Assembly: GCA_017447745.1 (NCBI GenBank)
Contig: JAFSMW010000163.1
Coordinates: 1 to 35,037 of the forward strand
Reading direction: 5' to 3'
DNA from: Thermoguttaceae bacterium
Lineage (GTDB): Bacteria > Planctomycetota > Planctomycetia > Pirellulales > Thermoguttaceae
Length of the DNA: 35,037 nucleotides
The position numbers and the translations under genes are program-made. Below the pieces are notes generated by a model. The model was not told the DNA's origin and searched no databases. It worked only from the letters and a program-made list of their open reading frames with translations. Of this stretch, positions 24,434 to 33,429 are shown in pieces (within the stretch, counting starts at the first letter, position 1; each line of letters begins with the position of its first letter).

Positions 24434-27400
24434 TTACTTCTCCAATTCGTCTAATTTGTTCCAGATTGTGCGGTAGTCTTCTTCTCGGTCGCAGCGGTCG
24501 AAGGGGGCGAGGTATTCAATCGTTCGTTCTCCGCCGTTGGGCAGCCAGGCGTCCACGACCGTTCGAGTATACGTGCCAGATTTCATGTCGCGAATTTCGT
24601 TCCATTCGGGGCGCGAAAAGCCAACGCCGGGCAAACCCTTGCTGCACGTAAAGACGATTCGTCCGTTTTGGTCGTACCAGGTGTCCTGCTCGTTCTGACG
24701 CAAAACCGGGAACTGGATTCGATAGATCGTACACAGTTCGTCCAAGGTCAAGCCCAATGCCCGCGCAACCAGGACGTCAATTTCCACCAACGCCTCACGA
24801 CGGGCATAGTCCGTCCGAAGCGGATACCGTTCAGACCATTGAGAACTCAAGCCGCTAAACGCCGTCGGAGACAACCGAGAATCCGTTTTGTACCAGCAGT
24901 CCGCTTTCATCGAATCGTCCCAACACGACGACCATAAGTCCGAATAATAAGACGTTAAACAATTTAATAACAACGCTCTGTAACAAGCACGTTGAATATT
25001 TTCAATATATGGAAATGCCGCAAATAGATTGGTATCTGCTTTTGGTTTACCTGTTGTTTTAACAAAAAAATCAAAAGGTAGCGAAAATGTCGCTGCGGCT
25101 ACATTTAACAATTCTGTATAAGTGCGAAAGGTTATGGTAGATGCAATATTAATGTGTCCCGCTTGAGGAATTGTAATTGCTGTAATTAATGTATGCTCAT
25201 TGGGCTGTCCAATAAGTGATCGAAATGATAACCGAAAATAATCTGTGATTTTCTTTCCTGTGTCCCATGGAACATCCGGTGTTCGTTCACGATAATCAGC
25301 AGGAGAACAATCGGGAACATAATTCGTTCGAGGTAAATAATCTTTCGGCAAAATAGAAAGATCAATTACATCAAAATCTGCTTTTTCTTTACATATTTTA
25401 CGAGGAGATTTATAAAGGGGGATGCCAACATAAATATGTGGACCAGAAATAACTAATTCGTTTGATTTGCTAGGAAACCCTGTCTTTCGTTTTATAGTAT
25501 GGTCTTTTTGTGCATTGGTTTCATGCCACATTTCTGAAATTCGATAATCGTTCTTTATTTCGCCTAATCGTATTGAGGAATGTGTAAATTTTCTTAATAC
25601 TTCAATTAATTGCTGAGAATGTAAAGACGGTAATCGAGCTTCATTATACGGAGTTCCTGGTTCGTCATATAATTGAGCAAACAATTCTAATTCTTTTTGT
25701 GTAACATGAATTACACGGTCTGGATGACCAACTATATTCCATTCTCCTTTATCGTTTTTAATGCCGTCAACTATTTCTATTGGATTAGGATTGAACGATT
25801 CATCAATTGTAGAGGTTGTAAATAGATTGGAAATATGATTAAAAGACGTTTGTCCCTTGGTTCCAAATATATTAATACTAAACTTTTCTCTATGAGCAAT
25901 TGGAAATAATATAAATGCGTTTTGAAATTGAAAATGATATCTTAAACGCGTATAAATATCACGACGTAAGATGCCGCCTTTGGGATCGTCGTATACGCCT
26001 TCTGGGTGTAAAAAACCAGAAACACCTTTTGGAGAATTAATCATCCAAGCCTGCGGCAAAAAACATTTAAACAAATTTGTTTGTTGTCCTGCCAGAACAG
26101 CGTAATTAACAGTTGCATTGAGAAAGTTTTGTGAACCTGCGATATCCGTATATTCGTCATAATACGCAGGCAAGAGCTTTTCGTTTTGCTTAAACGCTTC
26201 GCTTCTCAACTCGGCAATTCGAGTTGCAGTCAATTTATGTACTGCAAATTCAGGATTGTAGTCTGATAGAATCCCAGCTTCGTTCCATTCGAGTTTGACC
26301 CATGGCGGATTACCGAGAACGAGGTCGAAGCCGCCGTGGTCGACGAAGATGTCGGCGAATTCGAGTTCCCAATGCAGGAAACGACGTTGCTCGGCAATGT
26401 TCATTACAAGTTTTATTATGGGGAACTCTTTGCCCAGTTCGTCTATATCGACTCTGGCGGGTTCGTCTTCGAAATCTATTTTGCATTGTATATCCGTTGG
26501 CGGTAAGAGCAGCGGGTTTCCGTTATCGTCTCGATAGATAAGCTGATTTTCTTCTATTTTTTGTCGTTGTAAAATGTAGGCTAAATACATTAAGTATTCG
26601 GCTCTGGTTGGCAGTTCGTCTGCTTTGTCAATTGGCCAGAACCAGAGAGAACACCAGAAGTCCATGACCATTTTCAGGCGTCGGTACGGCGGGGACTTGA
26701 GTATTTCGTCGGCAATGAATCCTCTGTGGAAACCCTTGTCTTTGTCGCTGACAGTCGAGGTTTGATGGGTAACGTCTTCGCGCCCATAAATGGAGAGCTT
26801 GTCTGTCGTCTTCTCTCGGAATTCGCGCAGCTGGCGGGTGTGGAGTTCCCAGAGGTCGTCGATGAGCTGGGAGAGATATTCCATCTGGGCGATATCGTCG
26901 GCAGTAAACGGGGCGAGGAACCCCTTTTTCCAATCCTTTATCTTATCAATCTGTTTAGGGGCGAGGCTTTTAATGACCTTGTCGGTATAGTCCGCCATGC
27001 CGGGATTGGGCAGGAGAAAATGATAGATTTGGTCAGGTCGGCGCCGCTGTCCGGGTTCGAGCCTTGTCGGAGGAACGTCCAGCCAGGACTGCCCGGGGAC
27101 TTTGCCGAAGAGCTGCTTTTCCGAATAGACCTGTCTTCTGGCTCCGATGAGCGAGTTCCCGCAGACAAGCTGTCCGCCAAACCAAGGGACGAACGTTTCC
27201 TGAAAAATCGAGTTGAGCCAGAGAGAAATCTCCGCCAGTTCGACAGCAACAGGGTTAAGGTCGACGCCGAAGACGTTTCTGTCGGCAAGATACATTCTCA
27301 CGCGCTGAGTTTCGTTTTCCATCTTGTCGTGTTCGATGTAGTCTCCGGTTTCCTGCTGCTTCCTTTTCAAATAGGCGTCTGCAAGCTGGTTTATCGCTTC

Positions 27401-29176
27401 GTTTAAGAAGGCGGCTGACCCCATAGCGGGTTCGCAAATGGTAAGTTTAAGGATGTCGTCTGCTTTTTTGTCCCCAATGAGTTCCTTGAGGGCGTATTTG
27501 ACCAAACAGTGCGTCAGGGTCGAGGGCGTATAGTACGAGGCGGATTTCTCTCGGTCTCGACCTGCCATTCGATAAATAAACGAGCCGCGTTCGTACTTTT
27601 TGAACTCCCTTTTGGTCGAGTCTGTATAGACTCTCTCCGTATCCGAATCGTATTTCGCCAATTCGTCTCTGGTAACAAAAAACGCCTGATTGAGTTCGGA
27701 TTCCGAATCGTCCGACTTTTTGACTTCATAGAGATCTGTCTCGGCAAAGAACCCGCGATAGGACAGCAGCCCTTCGTAAACCGCGCCGAGCTGAACGATT
27801 CCCAACTGAGCGTAACTGACCCGTCCGCGCCGCTTGCTCTTTTTGCCGCCGTAACCCGACTCTTCCGGGGTAAGGGATAAGAGCTGAATGATTTTCTGCC
27901 AGCAGACGTTTCGGAATCGAACGGAATTGAACAGCTTTGTTCGTTCGGGGTCGAAAAGGTGGCAATCGAGCTTCGGAATAATCAAGTCCGGGTGCGTGTT
28001 TTGAGCGTCAGAGGAAAGGAGCTGTTGTTGTCCATCTTTATCAACGCCGTTAGCAATCATATCGAACAGCAACCGAATGGAGTCGTCGAAGAAGTAACCG
28101 TCCTGGCTCTCTTTTGTAGTGAGGGGGACGAGTTCCAAATCGCGCAAGGATTCCAGCGAGTACCCGGTTCTGTAAATCGGGTCGTTCATGGAAACGTATC
28201 CCAGCTTCTTTCCGCGGGCTTCCAAATAGAACAGGAACAGAAGCCGATACAGGTACCGGAGAGCTTCTTCTGAAATCTGCTTTGCCAAGTCGCGGTCGTA
28301 GACGCCTACCTTACTGACCTTTTTGAGGTAATAAACCGCCTCGTTCCCCATGAGTTCAACGGCTTCTCTGGCAGCGTACTTGAGCTTTTCCGAAATAGCC
28401 GCCGCGTGTCGGTTGGATTTGTCGCTGAGCTTGTCTAAAAGGGATTCTCCGGAGTTTGGGCAGAGGTTGTCTTTATGCAACAAGGCGGCAGTCAGACGGA
28501 GCGTCGGCGCCTCTTTGCGGTCGAGAATGTCTCGCAGGTCAAATCGCAGCAGTCTCTTCTCCGCCCATTTGTTGCGGTCGATAAGGACAATGGCGCCAAA
28601 CTGAATCAGCAACACCCATCTGGGCGGGGTTGCAAAGGAAAAAATCTCCTTGGATACGATTTGCTCCATATTGGAGTTTAACATACGCCGAGCGGGGTCT
28701 TGCTCGTTTTCGTACTGCAAGGCAATAAACTTCTGCTTGAGCGGGTCGATGTCGTCGTCTTCGTCGTCGCTGTCGGAATTGGCGCCTTTTCCCTTCTGGG
28801 TAATCGGGACTTCTATTACCCATAGCCACGGCGTAGAGTCTGGACGACGAACCTCGCAAGCTACGGGAATACAGCCGCGCTCCAGTTCAATTGGCTGCGG
28901 CTCGGTTGAGCATTGATAGCCCAAAATCGACAAGAGTTCTCGTCTAAACGACCGGGCGGCGTTAAAGGCTTCCGCGTCGTTCGAGATTCTATCCAGAGCG
29001 CGGGTAAGCCGGAAGAAGTCTGCACGCAATCCCCCCAAGCGCTCAGCCGGGGTTTTGGTTTCGGCTGAGGCATCATCGGCAGGCGCGAATTCTTTGAGGT
29101 CGTCTTCAATCATCGACGACAGATAGTAGTTGGTGTAGAATTCGTTTTGGTTGATTATTCCAGTATAGTATGCCAT
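24434..29176 (-). CDS. Eco57I-type N6-adenine DNA methyltransferase (DrmMI-like)
   Basis: About 1580 residues from the ATG at 29176; an in-frame TTG at 29203 is the only earlier start, and neither has an SD. SAM-binding motif I is CEPAMGSAAFLNEAI (about 577-591), followed by FGVDLNPVAVELAEISLWL (about 635-653). The catalytic motif is GNPPW (about 954-958). The C-terminal third holds the target recognition region. The N-terminal ~450 residues resemble the extra domain of type IIG/DrmMI/PglX enzymes; I see no clear nuclease motif there. In DISARM the methylase marks host DNA as self. Between about 26270 and 24950 the gene is strikingly AT-rich, starting right after GNPPW. It follows the SNF2 gene by 42 bp and precedes the nuclease gene by 3 bp. 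Confidence 0.85.
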   Translation of the reverse strand: MAYYTGIINQNEFYTNYYLSSMIEDDLKEFAPADDASAETKTPAERLGGLRADFFRLTRALDRISNDAEAFNAARSFRRELLSILGYQCSTEPQPIELERGCIPVACEVRRPDSTPWLWVIEVPITQKGKGANSDSDDEDDDIDPLKQKFIALQYENEQDPARRMLNSNMEQIVSKEIFSFATPPRWVLLIQFGAIVLIDRNKWAEKRLLRFDLRDILDRKEAPTLRLTAALLHKDNLCPNSGESLLDKLSDKSNRHAAAISEKLKYAAREAVELMGNEAVYYLKKVSKVGVYDRDLAKQISEEALRYLYRLLFLFYLEARGKKLGYVSMNDPIYRTGYSLESLRDLELVPLTTKESQDGYFFDDSIRLLFDMIANGVDKDGQQQLLSSDAQNTHPDLIIPKLDCHLFDPERTKLFNSVRFRNVCWQKIIQLLSLTPEESGYGGKKSKRRGRVSYAQLGIVQLGAVYEGLLSYRGFFAETDLYEVKKSDDSESELNQAFFVTRDELAKYDSDTERVYTDSTKREFKKYERGSFIYRMAGRDREKSASYYTPSTLTHCLVKYALKELIGDKKADDILKLTICEPAMGSAAFLNEAINQLADAYLKRKQQETGDYIEHDKMENETQRVRMYLADRNVFGVDLNPVAVELAEISLWLNSIFQETFVPWFGGQLVCGNSLIGARRQVYSEKQLFGKVPGQSWLDVPPTRLEPGQRRRPDQIYHFLLPNPGMADYTDKVIKSLAPKQIDKIKDWKKGFLAPFTADDIAQMEYLSQLIDDLWELHTRQLREFREKTTDKLSIYGREDVTHQTSTVSDKDKGFHRGFIADEILKSPPYRRLKMVMDFWCSLWFWPIDKADELPTRAEYLMYLAYILQRQKIEENQLIYRDDNGNPLLLPPTDIQCKIDFEDEPARVDIDELGKEFPIIKLVMNIAEQRRFLHWELEFADIFVDHGGFDLVLGNPPWVKLEWNEAGILSDYNPEFAVHKLTATRIAELRSEAFKQNEKLLPAYYDEYTDIAGSQNFLNATVNYAVLAGQQTNLFKCFLPQAWMINSPKGVSGFLHPEGVYDDPKGGILRRDIYTRLRYHFQFQNAFILFPIAHREKFSINIFGTKGQTSFNHISNLFTTSTIDESFNPNPIEIVDGIKNDKGEWNIVGHPDRVIHVTQKELELFAQLYDEPGTPYNEARLPSLHSQQLIEVLRKFTHSSIRLGEIKNDYRISEMWHETNAQKDHTIKRKTGFPSKSNELVISGPHIYVGIPLYKSPRKICKEKADFDVIDLSILPKDYLPRTNYVPDCSPADYRERTPDVPWDTGKKITDYFRLSFRSLIGQPNEHTLITAITIPQAGHINIASTITFRTYTELLNVAAATFSLPFDFFVKTTGKPKADTNLFAAFPYIENIQRACYRALLLNCLTSYYSDLWSSCWDDSMKADCWYKTDSRLSPTAFSGLSSQWSERYPLRTDYARREALVEIDVLVARALGLTLDELCTIYRIQFPVLRQNEQDTWYDQNGRIVFTCSKGLPGVGFSRPEWNEIRDMKSGTYTRTVVDAWLPNGGERTIEYLAPFDRCDREEDYRTIWNKLDELEK
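24950..26270 (-). other. AT-rich segment covering the methyltransferase target-recognition region
   Basis: Composition changes sharply inside one open frame: line 26341 has 32/60 G+C, line 25021 only 17/60, line 24481 37/60. The segment codes for about residues 969-1409, just after the catalytic GNPPW. Frame and length are intact, so this is replacement by recombination or strong local drift, not decay. Confidence 0.7.
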
Positions 29177-29218
29177 GATTGTTGGGGGTTGGGTTTGCGG
29201 CAATAGTTGGTTGTATTA

Positions 29219-32080
29219 TTAACAAAAAACGGCGGCGATTCGGATGTACGGAACGGACTTTTCAATTCTCATGGTTTGACTAATCCATTCCTCGTATTCT
29301 TTAATGCTCTTTTCAATCTCTCTGCGCCGGTTCTCTTTCTTCGACTTAACAAGATTGTTGTCGTCATCATTAAAGAGAAGCAGCTGATGGTGTCTGCCGA
29401 GCAGTTTCTCCAATTCGTCCAAATGCTCATTGAGCTTCGGTTCCATTATGCGCGTCCATTCCTCCTTGGCTTTGTCGATTTCCGCCTGAGTGCGCTGGAC
29501 GACGTCGTCGAGAACGGTTCCGAACGACGCAGCGTCCGGCTTGCCGTCTGGATTAGGACACGGCTCGTTAATTCCGTATTTGTCAATCCAGTATTTTAAC
29601 GGCTGGATTTCCTGAAAGACGCCGTTTTTGTATAAAAGCCCGTACCAGCGATATATGACCGGCTGGCTTTTCAAGTTGGGAATGACGGCGGACGTTAAAT
29701 ACAAAACCTCTCCCGGCTTGAACCGCCCGTTACCGTAAATAATCGGGGCTTCCTGACGCTTGAATTCCGCCTGAATTGCGTCGTTGAGGTATTCCAATAT
29801 CGGGTGCTGCTCCCACAGGAGCTGAACCGATGGCCATGCGTTTTCCGACTCGCGGCAGCGACGGATTTCGGCGTTAATCTTTTCGAGACTGTCCGTCAGG
29901 GTAAACTGTTTTTCTTCCTCCGGCAGGATTTCCGGCGGCAGGAACTTGAGCCGATATCTCATTGACGGCGTCGGCGTAAGGACGATTCTGCGAGCGTCGT
30001 CGCTAAACTCCCACTGAATGTTTTGTTGAGCGCTCAAAAAATGCAGCGCGTCTTTGGCGTACCAATAATCAGAAGGATAAAACGACACGGTCTCGGCAGC
30101 GCAGTCTTCCTCTTGCGTTGTAATCTGCGGGGCAAGACTGCTCAGGAGCAATGCAAGAGGGTCTTTTTCCTGAGAGAGCAGCTTCGAAAATGCGTCGTCT
30201 GACAACCCGTCTTCCATTGCTTGAGCGGTTTGACGCTCTTCCGAATCGGAATCGTAACGATGGGTAAACTCAGACGGGTCGCCGATGCTGTCCTGGACTT
30301 CCTTGTCTTTTTGGGTTAATAACTCCAGAATTCGATTGTCTCCGCGAATCTTCTCATTTTGGCTTGTGGTTTGCAGATAGTAGATTTCCGGCGTGCGCGT
30401 TTGCCCATAACGGTCTATGCGCCCGTTGCGCTGCTGGAACACCATCAGCGACCACGGGATATCGTAGTGAATAAGCCGATGAGAGAAGTAGTGCAGGTTC
30501 AAGCCTTCCGACGCGACGTCCGAGCAAATCAGCAGACGAATTTTGGACGTCTCGTTTCCAAACTGCTCGACGATTGCCTGAATGTCTGTGTCCGCCATCT
30601 CTCCATAAAGGATTGCAACCTCCTCCGGCTTGAGCTTTAAGTCGCGTTCAAGATTCTCCTTTAAGAACTTGAGTGTGGCTCGGCGTTCGGTAAAAATCAC
30701 AACGCGGTCAGCGGAATCTTTGCGATTCCATTTGAGTTCCCCGTTCGGCTTTAAGAGCGCAAGCAACCGCTGATACTTTGCGTTGGCTTGAGGCGTAATC
30801 TGCTCGACCGCTTGTCTGAGGTTTTCTAACTGGTCAATATCGCTGAGAATGTTTTGGGCTTCCTCATCATTATTGGCGGCGTTAGATTTGAGAGTTTGGA
30901 TTCGATGATTAATGGTTTCTATACAGGCGACGGGGCTGCTAAAAAGCGACTTTTCCAACGTCGTCCGGAATAGCATAGCGCCTTCCGACCGGCGTTTGTC
31001 GATACTCTTAAAATGAATCGACGTTAAAATGTCGTACGCATTTTCTTCCTCTGGCGCGGCAGCGGTTTCAATGGTTTTAATAACGCGTTCCGGCAACGCA
31101 CCCTGGATTTGAGCCTTGACGTCCTTTTTGAATCGACGGATAAAAAGACCCTTGATGTCGTCTGGCCCGTAGTTTTCGGGATCGACAATAGCCGTAGGGT
31201 TAAGCATCGTCATTAAGGAGGCGAAGGATTCCCTTCGACCGTCGTGCGGCGTTGCCGAAAGCATAATCAGGGCGTCTGACCGCGAAGAAAGGAGCTTGGC
31301 GAGCTTGGAACGCTGCGAATAGGTGGTTCTCTGCGCTACGTTCTGCGCCTCGTCGATAACGATGACGTCCCAGTAGGCGTTTTCCAGATAGGTTCGGTAT
31401 TCGGACTCCTGCTTTAACGTGTCAATCGAAATAATCGCCTTGTCGTAGTAGTTAAACGGGTTGTGATTGGTCGGGATTCGGTTGCGAACGCGCTGAATTC
31501 CTGTAGAGTCAAGCCGAACCAGCGGGATAGAAAACCTTGCCCAGAGTTCCTTTTGGAACTGCGTCAACATGCTTTTTACCGCTAAAACCAAAATCCGCTT
31601 TCCTTTGCCTCGCTTGATGAGTTCTGAAAGCAGAATCCCGCATTCAATCGTTTTGCCTAAACCGACGGAGTCTGCAATCAGAATTCGCTGGCGCGGCTCT
31701 CGGAGAGCTTGAAGAGCCGGGTCGAGCTGGAACGGCAAGGGGTCAATCGCCGCCTTGTGTCCGATGTACAACTTCTCATCCGTCGGGGGCGTTTGACGAA
31801 GAAGACTGTCCAGATACAACCGGCTTTTCTGGTACCCTGCGGATTCGTCATGAACGAACTCTGTATTGCGCGGGTCGATAATCTCAACTGAGCTTTCCAG
31901 ATGGGGCAGAAAGTACCGTTCCTGCCCCGATACCAAGGGCGACAATCCAATAGCCAAAAGAACGTCTTTGTTCCTGTCCGTTTTGTCTACGCGACGTATG
32001 AGCCATTCCTCGTCTCGAATGATAACGCGAGCGCCGGGAACGTAGTTTATCACAGGTTTGTCTTTAGTTGCTGGGGGCAT
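29219..32080 (-). CDS. SNF2/RapA-type helicase, DISARM DrmD-like
   Basis: 953 residues, first gene of the defence operon. After an N-terminal SH3-like region (GARVIIRDEEWLIRRV; residues 16-31) come Walker A DSVGLGKT (137-144), DEAQ box VIDEAQN (241-247), SATPHD (275-280), the second lobe SDVASEGLNLH and motif VI QQRNGRIDRYGQ (about 547-558). The C-terminal 300 residues are helical and charged. The arrangement is that of RapA/HepA-like SNF2 translocases, and DrmD of DISARM class 1 has this size and occurs beside an adenine methyltransferase as here. It should move along double-stranded DNA without classical unwinding. No SD is visible; a 12-bp repeat abuts the ATG. Confidence 0.85.
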   Translation of the reverse strand: MPPATKDKPVINYVPGARVIIRDEEWLIRRVDKTDRNKDVLLAIGLSPLVSGQERYFLPHLESSVEIIDPRNTEFVHDESAGYQKSRLYLDSLLRQTPPTDEKLYIGHKAAIDPLPFQLDPALQALREPRQRILIADSVGLGKTIECGILLSELIKRGKGKRILVLAVKSMLTQFQKELWARFSIPLVRLDSTGIQRVRNRIPTNHNPFNYYDKAIISIDTLKQESEYRTYLENAYWDVIVIDEAQNVAQRTTYSQRSKLAKLLSSRSDALIMLSATPHDGRRESFASLMTMLNPTAIVDPENYGPDDIKGLFIRRFKKDVKAQIQGALPERVIKTIETAAAPEEENAYDILTSIHFKSIDKRRSEGAMLFRTTLEKSLFSSPVACIETINHRIQTLKSNAANNDEEAQNILSDIDQLENLRQAVEQITPQANAKYQRLLALLKPNGELKWNRKDSADRVVIFTERRATLKFLKENLERDLKLKPEEVAILYGEMADTDIQAIVEQFGNETSKIRLLICSDVASEGLNLHYFSHRLIHYDIPWSLMVFQQRNGRIDRYGQTRTPEIYYLQTTSQNEKIRGDNRILELLTQKDKEVQDSIGDPSEFTHRYDSDSEERQTAQAMEDGLSDDAFSKLLSQEKDPLALLLSSLAPQITTQEEDCAAETVSFYPSDYWYAKDALHFLSAQQNIQWEFSDDARRIVLTPTPSMRYRLKFLPPEILPEEEKQFTLTDSLEKINAEIRRCRESENAWPSVQLLWEQHPILEYLNDAIQAEFKRQEAPIIYGNGRFKPGEVLYLTSAVIPNLKSQPVIYRWYGLLYKNGVFQEIQPLKYWIDKYGINEPCPNPDGKPDAASFGTVLDDVVQRTQAEIDKAKEEWTRIMEPKLNEHLDELEKLLGRHHQLLLFNDDDNNLVKSKKENRRREIEKSIKEYEEWISQTMRIEKSVPYIRIAAVFC

Positions 32081-32113
32081 ATTGAAATATTGGCTGTTTT
32101 AATTGAAATATTG
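32081..32113 (-). promoter_or_regulatory. Two exact copies of CAATATTTCAAT in the defence-operon leader
   Basis: ATTGAAATATTG (plus strand) at 32081-32092 and again at 32102-32113, 21 bp apart (two helical turns). The first touches the start codon, in the place of the SD. They could bind a repressor or control translation. Confidence 0.55.
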
Positions 32114-32149
32114 TCTAATAACGGGGCGCGTCATTAACCTTTAGCAATG

Positions 32150-32177
32150 ATTATACCCGGTTTTTTCTAAAATACAA
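32150..32177 (-). promoter_or_regulatory. Promoter of the five-gene defence operon
   Basis: On the minus strand, TTGTAT (32177-32172), 16-bp spacer, TATAAT (32155-32150). RNA would start near 32143, a leader of about 63 nt holding both CAATATTTCAAT copies. Confidence 0.6.
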
Positions 32178-32217
32178 TAGTTTCTGCGCGATTTTTCCAA
32201 AGGTTGCATGAAATGTT

Positions 32218-32241
32218 ACAGAGCGTTATCACAGAGCGTTA
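32218..32241. repeat. Direct repeat ACAGAGCGTTA x2, otherwise non-coding
   Basis: Two exact 11-bp copies (32218 and 32231), 13 bp apart, just behind the defence promoter. The rest of 32242-32580 shows no supported gene; the small frames there have no SD. Confidence 0.45.
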
Positions 32242-32589
32242 GAGAATGTTCGGCTGCGTTACTATTCCCCACTGGCGAACTATCCGCTGAAAGACGATAA
32301 GAAAGCCCCCAGACGGCAAAATAGGAGGCAGTATTGTCATAGGGGAACTTATAGGCGGGAGCAATACAAGCCCTACACGGGGCAAATAGAGGCGTTCTCG
32401 AGGCTTTGACAGACACCCCGCCCAACATAGGGAGAGAACCGGAAAAATACTTACATCGCGCATTAAATAATTACAGTTTTTAGCAGCTTTTTATTGTCTC
32501 TCTCACCTTCGTAAAATTACCTATTTTAACTTTAACAGAAAAAGCTGTAATATTTTCTTAAAATGACGTAAAATCAACGTACAGAGCCA

Positions 32590-32617
32590 TTTACATAATT
32601 AAAAAAGGCGTTATAAT
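32590..32617 (+). promoter_or_regulatory. Sigma70-type promoter of the right-hand accessory region
   Basis: TTTACA (32590-32595), 16-bp spacer, TATAAT (32612-32617). RNA start is expected near 32624. It points toward the small HTH and 206-aa genes, about 600 nt before the first SD-backed start. Confidence 0.6.
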
Positions 32618-32668
32618 TCGAGTAAAGTTAAGAAACAAGCGGAATTAAACGCCAGTTTCTCGTACATA

Positions 32669-32720
32669 GCTGAATTAAAAACCCCGCCGATATTGGCGTA
32701 TCGTCGGGGAGTTATTCAGC
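32669..32720 (+). promoter_or_regulatory. Nested 52-nt hairpin downstream of the promoter
   Basis: Outer stem GCTGAAT/ATTCAGC (32669-32675, 32714-32720). Inner 11-bp stem CCCCGCCGATA/TATCGTCGGGG (32682-32692, 32699-32709) with one mismatch. There is no T run after it, so a leader RNA structure or DNA hairpin is more likely than a terminator. Confidence 0.55.
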
Positions 32721-32887
32721 GCCCTAGAAGCTCGAAGATGAGCAAAGGGAAAAACTGAACGAATGGTTATTTTATTTTAGTTCTTTTTCCTTTTGTGTCA
32801 ATCCCAGGGTCTATGTATTTTTTCGGGGAACTTATCTAGGGCAGTTCCCTATATTTAACCGGGCAATAGCCCCAATCTACCTTTATC

Positions 32888-33139
32888 ATGATTAGACCTA
32901 TTAAGAAAAGGGATTCGGCAAACTGCGCAGGACAGCGTTCGAGATGCACCGGTAAGCGCTACCGAAACGACAAACAACCATTTCAGAACCCACTCAACTC
33001 TGTTGACGCACGAACCGAAGTAGCCGAGTTTTTGCGTTCTGTTGAGCAACATGAAGCCGACTCGGAAGACTCCCAGAACGCGGAGAGCAACGCCGCTATA
33101 GAAGACGATAGATGCCGCCTTGAAGACGGAACGTTGTAA
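32888..33139 (+). CDS. Possible small hypothetical protein
   Basis: 83 residues, rich in Arg/Lys in the first half and Glu/Asp/Ser in the second (RTEVAEFLRSVEQHEADSED). It has no SD and no recognisable domain. It lies between the promoter at 32590 and the SD-backed HTH gene, and the opposite-strand frame over the same bases looks less protein-like. It could be spurious. Confidence 0.3.
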   Translation: MIRPIKKRDSANCAGQRSRCTGKRYRNDKQPFQNPLNSVDARTEVAEFLRSVEQHEADSEDSQNAESNAAIEDDRCRLEDGTL

Positions 33140-33219
33140 AAGGGCGTTATCGCCAGAAAGCCTCGCTGTGATTGTCGAATTAAACAACCCTGATACGCAT
33201 GCTATGGAGGACAACATAG

Positions 33220-33429
33220 ATGAAGAGACTGTTAAACGCGAACGAAGCCGCTCAGTACTTGAACATTAGCGTCCGCGCCGTCGAATACTTACGCTTGTCC
33301 GCAAGCCTTCCCTATCACGTTTTCGAAGGCTGGCAAATACTATTTGACCCAGATGAACTTAAAAACTGGGCTTTAGAACGTGACCACGATTCATACCACT
33401 ACAAACGAAAGGAGGCGCCTATGGAATAA
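33220..33429 (+). CDS. Small excisionase-like helix-turn-helix protein
   Basis: 69 residues. LLNANEAAQYLNISVRAVEYL (4-24) is the HTH of the excisionase/MerR superfamily (AAQYLNIS..AVEYL), followed by the wing GWQILFDPDELKNW (37-50). GGAGG at 33206-33210 lies 9 bp before the ATG. It probably acts as an excisionase or regulator of an element. The 206-aa gene follows in the same direction after two hairpins. Its last codons contain AAAGGAGG and an in-frame ATG directly before the stop. Confidence 0.7.
   Translation: MKRLLNANEAAQYLNISVRAVEYLRLSASLPYHVFEGWQILFDPDELKNWALERDHDSYHYKRKEAPME

Noticed and set aside
24434..32080. Plain type I or type IIG restriction-modification
   Set aside because: No hsdS-like gene and no clear nuclease motif in the methyltransferase; the SNF2 helicase and YprA helicase point to DISARM-type defence.
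32216..32463. Two overlapping 70-residue frames on the minus strand
   Set aside because: No SD and no domain, and they lie upstream of the defence promoter in DNA with simple repeats.
12224..32963. TAAGCGCTACC found at 12224-12234 and 32953-32963 as attachment-site repeats of the island
   Set aside because: An 11-bp match between two places in 35 kb is expected by chance; the flanks do not extend it.
32855..33217. 120-residue frame on the minus strand with hydrophobic segments
   Set aside because: No SD, and it overlaps the SD and leader of the HTH gene; hydrophobicity comes from the complement of an acidic/basic frame.
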